A stretch of 48,711 nucleotides of DNA, from contig JAICUB010000046.1 of the NCBI GenBank assembly GCA_025936045.1, positions 1 through 48,711 of the forward strand, in the 5' to 3' direction. This DNA is from Polyangiaceae bacterium. Its GTDB lineage: Bacteria > Myxococcota_A > Polyangia > Polyangiales > Polyangiaceae. Positions within the stretch are counted from its first letter, which is position 1. The number at the start of each line of letters is the position of its first letter. The notes beneath the pieces were generated by a model that ran no database searches, was not told the DNA's origin, and was given only the letters and a program-made list of their open reading frames with translations. The position numbers and the translations under genes are program-made. This document shows positions 8,268-16,139 of this stretch, one piece after another.

Positions 8268-9035
8268 ATGAGTGACGTTCTTGCCAACCTGCCGCCTCCG
8301 AAGGTGGCGGCTTTTTATGCTCGCTTGGCCGATGCGGTCGACGCGAACAAGGGGACGCTCGACGTGTCGCTGGCGGCTCTCTTCATGCGGCAGTGGCTCG
8401 CCAACCGCGACCCGAAGGCGACGTTCAAATACGACGCGCCCCAGCACCTCAAGACTTACCCGCCCCTGCGCGAGACGCTGCAATACCACCGCAAGGTGTT
8501 TCTCACGGAGGAGAAGGCGCGCGTGGGCGCGCACATCAGCAAATGGGCCGGGATTGTCCCGCGGTTACAGGGGAAGAACTACCCGAAGTGGGACGGCCGC
8601 ACGCCGCTCCCGCTCGAGTATCAATCTCTGGTCGAGATCCCGATCATCAGAACCCAGCTAGCGGGCTCGGACGCGGACAAGGACTTGCTCTACGCGCTCC
8701 ACGGTTTCCAGGTCAAATCCTACGTCAGCGTCGCCGGCGCCGCGGGCAGCAAGGGACGCGTCAAGATCCTCTTCCAACGCTGGGAGTGCGAGGTCAGCGA
8801 CGAGTACCACTGGGATCCCACGGAACACCTGACCGTCCCGAACCCCGATTATCAAAGCAAGTCGGCCGACGCGGTCACGCCGTCCGACAGGACCGTGAAG
8901 GTCTACCATTCGAATGCCATCCGGCTGGAGCAGGCCGGCCTCGCCGCCCCGTACTTTTCCCTTTCGAATCGCTTCGCGGTGACGGACGCTCAGCTCTCGA
9001 GCCCGGCGGAGGTCGACCCGAGTCGGTCACTCTAG
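8268..9035 (+). CDS. Conserved-looking unknown, possibly DUF6402-like
   Basis: A 255-residue soluble protein, ATG 8268 preceded by GAGGGG. There is no signal peptide or membrane helix. A stretch near 145-185 (ALHGFQVKSYVSVAG, then RWECEVSDEYHWDP) and a later VYHSNAIRLEQAG recall, from memory, DUF6402 proteins, which are often found near secreted toxin or type VI loci. The resemblance is weak and unverified. No secretion or toxin genes lie nearby, so context does not support that role. It converges on the kinase gene ending at 9058. Confidence 0.7.
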   Translation: MSDVLANLPPPKVAAFYARLADAVDANKGTLDVSLAALFMRQWLANRDPKATFKYDAPQHLKTYPPLRETLQYHRKVFLTEEKARVGAHISKWAGIVPRLQGKNYPKWDGRTPLPLEYQSLVEIPIIRTQLAGSDADKDLLYALHGFQVKSYVSVAGAAGSKGRVKILFQRWECEVSDEYHWDPTEHLTVPNPDYQSKSADAVTPSDRTVKVYHSNAIRLEQAGLAAPYFSLSNRFAVTDAQLSSPAEVDPSRSL

Positions 9036-9057
9036 CAGCGAAACGCGCCGAGCCGTT

Positions 9058-11757
9058 TCAGAGCCGCGGCGAGCGCAGCAGCCGCCGGAGCTTGGGGAGG
9101 TCGAGGGGCTTGGCGAGCACGCGAGTGAAGCCGGAGTCGCGCGCTCGAGCGCGTACTTCTTGCGCCGAGTAGCCGGTGAGCGCGACGAACATCGTCTTGC
9201 GCAGGCGCGCATCACGCCGGAGCTCGCTCGTGAGCTCGTAGCCGCTCTTGTCCGCTTTGAGGTCCAGATCGCAGAGCACGACGTCCGGCTCGAACTCGAG
9301 CGCGAGCGCCGCGGCCTCTGCCGGCGTGTTCGCGGCGCGTACCTCGTGTCCCTCGAGCTCGAGGAGCTCCGTCAGGACGTCGGTGGTGTCCTGATCGTCG
9401 TCCACGAGCAGGGTGCGCCGCCGCACACCGGAAGCGACCGAACGCGCGTCGTCGAAGACGGTGGCGAGCGCCTCCGCGAGCGCGCTCGCGTCGAAAGGTT
9501 TCGCCAGCAGGCGGGCGTTCGGCTCGAGCCGATTCTGTTGCACGAGCTCGGCCCGCGAGTGTGCCGACATATAGAGCGTCGGCAGGGCTCGCCCCCGCTG
9601 CTCGAGCTCGTCGACGAGGTCCGGCCCGAGCATCCCCGGCATCATCACGTCCGTCACGAGCAGATCGATGTCGAGGCTCTCGTCCTCGACGAAACCGATG
9701 GCTTCCTCGGCGTTCGAGGCGACGAGCGCGCGATAACCGAGCGCTTCGAGGTGGTTCTCGACGGTGAGCCGGACCAGCGGATCGTCGTCGACCACGAGCA
9801 CCGTCTCGCCGCTGCATTGGGTCGAGGCCGTGCCGACGGTCGGCATTTGCGACGCCCGACGCGCGATCGGCAAGCTGACGAAGACGGTGGTCCCGTGGCC
9901 CTCGTTGCTCTCGAGCGCGACGGTGCCGCCGAGGCGGCGGACCAGGGCGAAGACGGTCGCGAGGCCGAGCCCCGTCCCTTTGTCCGAGCGCTTGGTGGTG
10001 AAGAACGGTTCGAACACGCGCGCTTTCACGCTCGCACTCATGCCGACGCCCGTGTCGGTGACCGCGAACGTCACGACGTCGTCCGCGACCTCCGTCGAGA
10101 GCGTCAGCGTGCCGCCCTTCGGCATCGCGTCCCGCGCGTTGCTCACGAGGTTCAAGAGAATCTGCTCGATGTCCGCTGCCTCGGCGACGACGCGCACGCC
10201 CGCGGCCGCCGTGTCGAGTATGAGCTCGATCGAGTCGCCGAGCAGACTGTCGATGAGCTCGCGCGCACCGCAAACGGCGTCGTCGATCTCGACCTGCCCC
10301 TCGGTGACCCGGCGCGTATCGCCGATGCGCAGGATCTGTTTCGTGAGATTGGCGCCACGCAGGATCGCGCCGGCCGCGCGCGTGAGATACGCGTGGGACG
10401 GGTCGGACGCCTGCGTGCGGCGCAGGGCGAGCTGCACGCAGCCGCCGATGCCCATGAGCAGGTTGTTGAAGTCGTGCGCCACGCCGCTCGCGAGCGTGCC
10501 CATCGCCTCGAGGCGCTGCGCTTTCTTGAGCTCTTCGGCGAGGCGCCGCTCCTCCGTCACGTCGCGCACGATACCGGTGATGCGCTGGGTGCCCGGCATG
10601 AGAAACGCGCGATCGTGGACGAGCCGCGTTTCGCCGCTGGCGTGGGCCACCCTGTATTCGATGTCGAAGTCGTCACCGTGAAGAAGTCGCTCCGCGGCGT
10701 CCATGACCGCGTCACGGTCCTCGGGATGTACCCAGCTGAGCCGCGGCCACGGCTCGCTCTCGAGCGCGACCGGCGGCCGGCCGAAAATGGTAGCGAACGC
10801 GGGGCTTCCGTAGATGCTGCGCCCGTCCGCGGCGGCGACGTAGAACCCGTCCTCCAGGTGCTCGACCATCTGGTTGAAGCGCAGCACCGCCTCATTTTGC
10901 TCGGCGAGCCCGCGGCGGCGTTCGCGCTGGTCCGAAATGACGGCCACGAGCTTGCTCTCCGGTCCCGTGAGCTCCGTCATCGCGACCTCCACGGGGATCG
11001 CCACGTTCGGGTCGTTTGCACGGGCGATGAGCTCGATGCGCCCCGAGGTTGCGCGCTGAGGCAGACCGGGGATGAAACGGGAAAGCGGCGCTCCGATCAA
11101 CGCCTCGAGCGGCTGCCCGAAGAGACGCACCGCGGCCGCATTGCAGCCGCGCACGCGGCGCTGAGCATCGAGCGTGACGACGGCGTCCGTGAGCGTGTCC
11201 CAGATTGCGATCGCTTCGGCCATGGAGGCCGCCGACGACGCGACCGCGGGTTCGCGGTCCTCGTGCAACGACATGTGCACGGTGGAGCCGGTCTTCACGA
11301 GCGTCAGTCGGGCCCGACGGCGCGTCGAGATGCGGCGCGTGAAGGTGACGTGCAGATCCTGGCGCCCCGCTCCGCTCAAGGCGTCCTCGACGGCCACGCG
11401 AAGCTTTTCGGCGTCCTCCGGCACCAGCAGCTCGTCGAGACGTGAGCCGACGAGGTCCCGCCGAGCAAGGCCGAGCAAGGTCAAGGTGGTGCGGTTGGCG
11501 CGCAGCACGTGACCGCCGCGATCGAGCGAGAGATAGCCTAGCGGCGTGTCGTCGTAGATCTCGCAGTAACGATCCCGCGTGGCGGCGAGCTCGGAACGCG
11601 ATTGACGGCAGAGCTCCGCCTGTTCGGAGAGCTCGGCACGATGGGTTTCGAGCTCGTGGACGAGCTCACGCACGCGGTCCGACCCGAGCGCGGAACGAAA
11701 TAGGGCACCTTGCGCTTCGGCTCGAGCCGTCTCCCCGTCCGTCGAGCGCGCCGCCAT
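9058..11757 (-). CDS. PAS-PAS-PAS hybrid histidine kinase with two REC domains
   Basis: An 899-residue soluble hybrid kinase. A short coiled-coil start is followed by PAS domains near 60-170, 180-280 and 290-405 (the last with a PAC-type end). The dimerisation/phospho-acceptor motif is GVAHDFNNLL with His428. The ATPase has its N-box at Asn540, DTGVGM at 568-573 and GTGLGLA near 594-600. Two receiver domains follow, with Asp703/Lys753 and Asp830/Lys883. ATG 11757 overlaps the upstream CheB-CheR stop as TGATG, so the two are translationally coupled. Single-gene CheB-CheR-PAS-kinase fusions are known; here the kinase is a separate protein. It lacks membrane segments, so it likely senses a cytoplasmic cue or receives input from the CheB-CheR-PAS partner. 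Confidence 0.95.
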   Translation of the reverse strand: MAARSTDGETARAEAQGALFRSALGSDRVRELVHELETHRAELSEQAELCRQSRSELAATRDRYCEIYDDTPLGYLSLDRGGHVLRANRTTLTLLGLARRDLVGSRLDELLVPEDAEKLRVAVEDALSGAGRQDLHVTFTRRISTRRRARLTLVKTGSTVHMSLHEDREPAVASSAASMAEAIAIWDTLTDAVVTLDAQRRVRGCNAAAVRLFGQPLEALIGAPLSRFIPGLPQRATSGRIELIARANDPNVAIPVEVAMTELTGPESKLVAVISDQRERRRGLAEQNEAVLRFNQMVEHLEDGFYVAAADGRSIYGSPAFATIFGRPPVALESEPWPRLSWVHPEDRDAVMDAAERLLHGDDFDIEYRVAHASGETRLVHDRAFLMPGTQRITGIVRDVTEERRLAEELKKAQRLEAMGTLASGVAHDFNNLLMGIGGCVQLALRRTQASDPSHAYLTRAAGAILRGANLTKQILRIGDTRRVTEGQVEIDDAVCGARELIDSLLGDSIELILDTAAAGVRVVAEAADIEQILLNLVSNARDAMPKGGTLTLSTEVADDVVTFAVTDTGVGMSASVKARVFEPFFTTKRSDKGTGLGLATVFALVRRLGGTVALESNEGHGTTVFVSLPIARRASQMPTVGTASTQCSGETVLVVDDDPLVRLTVENHLEALGYRALVASNAEEAIGFVEDESLDIDLLVTDVMMPGMLGPDLVDELEQRGRALPTLYMSAHSRAELVQQNRLEPNARLLAKPFDASALAEALATVFDDARSVASGVRRRTLLVDDDQDTTDVLTELLELEGHEVRAANTPAEAAALALEFEPDVVLCDLDLKADKSGYELTSELRRDARLRKTMFVALTGYSAQEVRARARDSGFTRVLAKPLDLPKLRRLLRSPRL

Positions 11758-14684
11758 CAGCGCCTGTCTTCCTCTTGGGTAAGCTCCGTGATCACCGTCG
11801 TAATCCCCGTGGCGGTGCCTGCTGCGTCGAGCACGGTGTCGACGAAGAGATCGTAGAGCTTGTGATCCCCGTCTAGTCCGAGACGCACCCGCTCGTGGAC
11901 GCGCTTGCCCGTCTCGAAAACGTTCCGCTTCAGCTGGGCGACGGTCTCCGCGTCGGCCTCTCTCAAGAGATCGCGCTCCGTTCGACCCGAAATCTCGTTC
12001 GGCCAGCGTCCGAAGACGGAGCCGAACGACCACTCGTAGCGGAGCTCGCGGTCCTGGAGCGATACGCCCGTCGCCGAGTTGGCGAGTGCGCCGAGGAGGC
12101 GTTGCGTCTGCTCTTGCAGGCCGCGCACCTTCGTGACGTTGACGAACGTGACGACGAGGCCGTCGATCATGTTCTCCGTCGTGCGATACGGCAAAATGCG
12201 CATCAAGTACCAGGACCCGTCCTCGCTCTGCACCTCCGTCTCTTTGAAGACGAGCGTGCGCAACACTTCGCGAGCGTCCTCCGTCAGCGTCGAGTAGCGG
12301 AGGTTCGACACGAGGTCGCCGATCGGGCGTGAGACGTCGGACGGGATGAGTCGAATGACGCGCTTGGCCTGCTCGGTGTAGCGCTTGATGTTGAGCTTGT
12401 TGTCGAGGAAAATCGTCGCGATATCCGTGGCGTTGAGCAGGTTCTTCATGTCGTCGTTGGCGCGCGACAGCTCTTCCACCTTGCCCTGGAGCTCGCCGTT
12501 GACCGTTTGGAGCTCCTCGTTCAGCGACTGCATCTCTTCCTTCGAGGTCTCGAGCTCCTCGTTCGCGCTCTGGAGCTCCTCGTTCATGGACTGGAGCTCT
12601 TCATTGGCCGATTTCAGCTCTTCATTGGCCGTCTCGAGCTGCTCGATCGTCGTCTGATGCACCTCCTTCGCTTGCAGGAGCTCGCGCTCGAGGACCTGCA
12701 CGCGCTGCGGCTGCTCGAGGCCGTCCTCTTCCGAGCAGTGCTCCGGCGCGGTCGTTTCGAGTAGGGCGGGCGACTCGAACGACACCAAGAAGAGACCGCG
12801 CAGCGGCTCCGGCCCGACGAGCTGCTTCACGCGCAAATCGACCCGCGTGTAATCCCCGTTCGTCTTCACGCGTACGCCGCGATGCATGACCTCGCCGGCG
12901 GTGCTCGCCGCGCGTCGGACCGCGAGCGTGAGCTCGAGCTGTAGCCCCTCGCGCGCCATGTTGAAGATGTTCGGCGTCGATTGCGGGCCGCTCGCGGGCT
13001 CGAGAAAGAGGCCGGTGCGGCCCTGGATGTGTACGATCTCGCCCGTCTGATGCATCAAGACGGCGGGGGGCACGAAGTGCTGCAAGAGGGCGCGCTCGAT
13101 GACCTGAGACAAGCCGGGTTCCACGCGACGCCCGGGTAGCACGATGTTCGACTCGCGTCCGATTTCGGTACCATTCGCGGGCACTTCCGCGATGTACGTC
13201 CCCGGCGGCACCTCGCGCCGCTTGAAGACCTTCCATTTCTTGTCGAGCGGCTCGAACAACGCGGCAAAGTTGCCGATCGTCTCCGACGACCCCAAAAACA
13301 AGACGCCGTCCGGTTTGAGCGAATAGTGAAAGACCGGGATCAGCCGCTTCTGAACGTCGGAGTTCAGGTAAATCAGCAGATTTCTGCACACGAGGAGGTC
13401 GAGCTTCGTGAACGGCGGATCGTGAACGAGGTTCTGCGTGGCGAACACCACCATCTCGCGCACTTCTTTCTTGATGCGATAGTGGCCGTCCTCTTCCATG
13501 AAGAAGCGCTCGAGGCGCTTCGGGCTCACGTCGCTCGTGATGGCCGCAGAGTAGAGGCCGCTCCGCGCAAAGTCGACCGACTCCGGATCGACATCCGTCG
13601 CGAAGATCTGCACGGGATAATGGGCTCCCGTGCTTTCCATGTATTCGCGCGCGAGCATCGCGATCGAGTAGGCCTCCTCGCCCGTCGAGCAACCGGCAAT
13701 CCAGCAGCGGAGAATGCCCTCCGGCTTGGTCTTCAGAATGGTACGCAAGCCGAGCTCTTCGAGGGCGGCAAACGCGTCAGGATCGCGAAAAAATGACGTG
13801 ACGCCGATCAATAGCTCGCGAAAGAGTTGGTCGAGCTCCTGCGGGTTCACCTGGACGAAACGTGCGTATTCTTTCACCGAATCGATCTGCTGCGCGTTCA
13901 TGCGCCGCGCGATCCTTCGCCCCGTCGTCGTCGACTTGTAGTTCGAAAAATCGTGGCCGGTTCGATTCCGCAGCAGCACGAAAATGCGGCTCACCGCCTC
14001 CGACTCCAAGCCGGACTCCATGCGCGCGCCGAGCAGTCGCGGGAGCGAGCCTTTCGCGTAGGTGACCAGTTGTTCGGCGAGCTCGCGCGGCGGCAACACG
14101 AAGTCGAGCTCGATCGAGGTGCTCGCGCTGTGCGGCATGCCGCGGTAGCGCGCCGTCTGGACGTCCTGGGCCATGGTCAGTCCGGAGACCGCCTTGATTT
14201 CCTTGAGGCCGTTGGTGCCGTCGGTGCCCGTACCCGAGAGCACGACGCCGGCCGAGCGTTCGCGGTATTCTTGCGCCAGACAGCGGAAAAGGAAGTCGAT
14301 CGGCAGCGGCCGCGGTCCGCCCTCGACGGGTTCGAAGACGTGCAACCGGCCGTTCAAAACGCCCAGCGTGATGCCACCGGACGGCACGTAGATGTGATTC
14401 GGGAGGATCTCGACGCCCTCTTCGGCGCGCGCGACGGGCATGCGGCTGTGCCGCGCGATGAGCTCGGGCAGCATGCTCACGCCACCTGGGCTGAGGTGGG
14501 TAACCACCACGAACGCGGCGCTCGCGTCGTCGGGCAATTCTTGGAAAAACTCTTCGAGCGCCTCGAGGCCTCCGGCCGACGCCCCGACGCCGACCACCAG
14601 ATGCGTGCGCTGCTCGCCATTCGACTTCTGCTCTGCGCCGTCGTGCCTGGTGCCCTCGCGCTCGTCGGTCTCAGGTTCTGCCAC
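11757..14684 (-). CDS. CheB-CheR-PAS fusion protein
   Basis: From GTG 14684 the protein has 975 residues. An N-terminal CheB methylesterase domain (about 28-205) has GASAGG (Ser36), HLSPGG (His63) and GTGTDG (Asp155), the catalytic triad pattern. A CheR methyltransferase domain (about 225-475) has the SAM-binding WIAGCSTGEEAYS. A long coiled coil (about 610-690) is built of ANEEL/MNEEL heptads, followed by a PAS domain (about 700-800) and a final PAS (about 850-960). CheR uses S-adenosylmethionine to methylate glutamates and CheB removes the methyl groups; in these fusions the target is uncertain. The upstream frame to 15038 is low-complexity and overlaps the CheB gene, so it was rejected. 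The start is uncertain because no strong Shine-Dalgarno precedes 14684. No chemoreceptor is seen nearby. Confidence 0.92.
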   Translation of the reverse strand: MAEPETDEREGTRHDGAEQKSNGEQRTHLVVGVGASAGGLEALEEFFQELPDDASAAFVVVTHLSPGGVSMLPELIARHSRMPVARAEEGVEILPNHIYVPSGGITLGVLNGRLHVFEPVEGGPRPLPIDFLFRCLAQEYRERSAGVVLSGTGTDGTNGLKEIKAVSGLTMAQDVQTARYRGMPHSASTSIELDFVLPPRELAEQLVTYAKGSLPRLLGARMESGLESEAVSRIFVLLRNRTGHDFSNYKSTTTGRRIARRMNAQQIDSVKEYARFVQVNPQELDQLFRELLIGVTSFFRDPDAFAALEELGLRTILKTKPEGILRCWIAGCSTGEEAYSIAMLAREYMESTGAHYPVQIFATDVDPESVDFARSGLYSAAITSDVSPKRLERFFMEEDGHYRIKKEVREMVVFATQNLVHDPPFTKLDLLVCRNLLIYLNSDVQKRLIPVFHYSLKPDGVLFLGSSETIGNFAALFEPLDKKWKVFKRREVPPGTYIAEVPANGTEIGRESNIVLPGRRVEPGLSQVIERALLQHFVPPAVLMHQTGEIVHIQGRTGLFLEPASGPQSTPNIFNMAREGLQLELTLAVRRAASTAGEVMHRGVRVKTNGDYTRVDLRVKQLVGPEPLRGLFLVSFESPALLETTAPEHCSEEDGLEQPQRVQVLERELLQAKEVHQTTIEQLETANEELKSANEELQSMNEELQSANEELETSKEEMQSLNEELQTVNGELQGKVEELSRANDDMKNLLNATDIATIFLDNKLNIKRYTEQAKRVIRLIPSDVSRPIGDLVSNLRYSTLTEDAREVLRTLVFKETEVQSEDGSWYLMRILPYRTTENMIDGLVVTFVNVTKVRGLQEQTQRLLGALANSATGVSLQDRELRYEWSFGSVFGRWPNEISGRTERDLLREADAETVAQLKRNVFETGKRVHERVRLGLDGDHKLYDLFVDTVLDAAGTATGITTVITELTQEEDRR

Positions 14685-14841
14685 GCTAAAATGACCCCGA
14701 TTTTGCACGCGTCCGAAGCGGCTGCGTGGGGCGTGACTATACACGCCGTTTCGCACCGCGCCCGCCGAACGGCGCAGTTGAAGCGCTATCGTCGCGAAGG
14801 ATCCTTCAATGGCGCAAAACGCCGCACGTGCGCGCGGACAT

Positions 14842-15513
14842 TCAATTGCGCTGCGGTCGCTCACCGGCAGCTTGGTGTGGGACCAGACGGTGAACGCCGT
14901 TCGAAGCCACCGCCTCTTCGATCGCCATCCCCGAGACGAGATTCGTGAGGAGCCGAGCGGCCGTGGCGATCGGAAATACGACATCGACGTCGTCGAACGC
15001 GACGGCGTTGCGCGGCATGGAGGGAGCCTCGGCTTCACTCGGCTCCTGCGCGAGCGAGAGCCCGCCGCGGTCCTTGATCGCGACGAGGCCCGCCACGCCG
15101 TCGCTCAAGTTGCCGCTGAGGAGGACCCCGATCACCCGCGCGCCGAATTGTTCGGATCCGGATTCGAACATGACGTCGACGGCCGGCCGCACGAAGTGAT
15201 GTTTCGGCCCGCGATCGAGCCAGACGGCTCCATGTCGGAAGACCATGTGGTGGTCGCGCGGCGCGAGATAGACGAGACCCGGCTCGAACAGGCGGCCATT
15301 GCCCGGCTCCACCACCGGCAGCTGGGATTTCGTGTCGAAGACGCTGACGAGCGACGACACGAACGTCGGGCTCCGATGCAGCGTGATCCCAATTGCAGCG
15401 GGGAGCTTCGGCGGCAAGGCGGCGAGCAGCGTGCGAACCCCGACGATGCTGCCCTGGGAACCGCCGATGAGGATCACGTCGCGACGTGGCGGTGAAAGTG
15501 AAACCGAATTCAC
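14842..15513 (-). CDS. Stand-alone CheB-type methylesterase
   Basis: A 223-residue protein that is only a CheB catalytic domain, without a receiver domain. The triad is recognisable: Ser19 in GGSQGS, His46 in TLHRSP and Asp138 in LSGNLSDG. GTG 15513 has AGGA upstream and overlaps the previous gene's stop by four bases (GTGA), so it is translationally coupled to the zinc-ribbon gene. The 157-bp gap to the CheB-CheR-PAS gene is the only sizeable gap in the operon and may hold an internal promoter. Without a receiver domain, its activity is not controlled by phosphorylation in the usual way. Confidence 0.9.
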   Translation of the reverse strand: MNSVSLSPPRRDVILIGGSQGSIVGVRTLLAALPPKLPAAIGITLHRSPTFVSSLVSVFDTKSQLPVVEPGNGRLFEPGLVYLAPRDHHMVFRHGAVWLDRGPKHHFVRPAVDVMFESGSEQFGARVIGVLLSGNLSDGVAGLVAIKDRGGLSLAQEPSEAEAPSMPRNAVAFDDVDVVFPIATAARLLTNLVSGMAIEEAVASNGVHRLVPHQAAGERPQRN

Positions 15514-16025
15514 GAAACTTCCTCGTCGTTCGAGCCGCGGGCTCGAACCGGAGCGGGCCCTTCGCCGTCGATCAGACGGCGCAATTGCCGGCGGTGTTTC
15601 AGTGCCCTGGCGATGCGGCGGTCGTATTCTGGATCGGCGGGCGCCGTCGGGTTCGCTCGTCGTCGGCCGTCGAGCACCTGGTAAAGTTGTACGAGCTCGT
15701 CGAGGACCTCCAACGAGTCCCACAGCGCTTTTTCGAGCTGGTTCTCCTTCGCCGCGAGCAGGGTATCGCCCGCGAAGGCGTGGCCGATCCGACATCGAAA
15801 GGACAGCCAACCCCGTTTCCCGAGCGCCGCAACGTACAAGACCCCGCGACAGTCCGGACAACCGAAGTCGACCGGTACCCAGGGCCCCCCTTCGGCCCCG
15901 GTGCGCCCGAGCGCCCGCCGCAGCGCTTCATGCTCGTCCGGCTCCACGGCAGCTCGCTCGGGCGGAGTGACCCGTCGAGGGCCTGCTCTTCGCTGTTTGC
16001 CGGGGGGACGCGCGCTGCTCTTCAT
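15510..16025 (-). CDS. Zinc-ribbon protein resembling the tail of longer CheB proteins
   Basis: A 171-residue protein with a CPDC...FRCRIGH motif (Cys56, Cys59, Cys78, His82), a probable zinc site, then a helical region (ALWDSLEVLDELVQLY). From memory, this arrangement follows the CheB domain in many longer chemotaxis-like CheB proteins. Here it is encoded separately and placed immediately before CheB, overlapping it by four bases, so the two products probably form one functional unit. The N-terminal 45 residues are basic and probably disordered. ATG 16025 lacks a strong ribosome-binding site. It is the first gene of the four-gene operon. Confidence 0.85.
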   Translation of the reverse strand: MKSSARPPGKQRRAGPRRVTPPERAAVEPDEHEALRRALGRTGAEGGPWVPVDFGCPDCRGVLYVAALGKRGWLSFRCRIGHAFAGDTLLAAKENQLEKALWDSLEVLDELVQLYQVLDGRRRANPTAPADPEYDRRIARALKHRRQLRRLIDGEGPAPVRARGSNDEEVS

Positions 16026-16139
16026 CGCCCGATACCCACGGGGTCAAGCGAGCAACTTGTGTGCCGCCTTGGTCGGAGGCGTCGGGAGCGGCCGGAGGCT
16101 GCCGCAATCTGACCGTGGCGTTTGCGCTCGCCGTGCCGT

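Noticed and set aside
9160..11445. 761-residue plus-strand frame opposite the hybrid kinase
   Set aside because: Antisense low-complexity sequence; the minus-strand frame has all kinase and receiver motifs.
14685..15038. 118-residue N-terminal extension of the CheB-CheR-PAS protein
   Set aside because: It overlaps the CheB gene in another frame and has no domain-like sequence.
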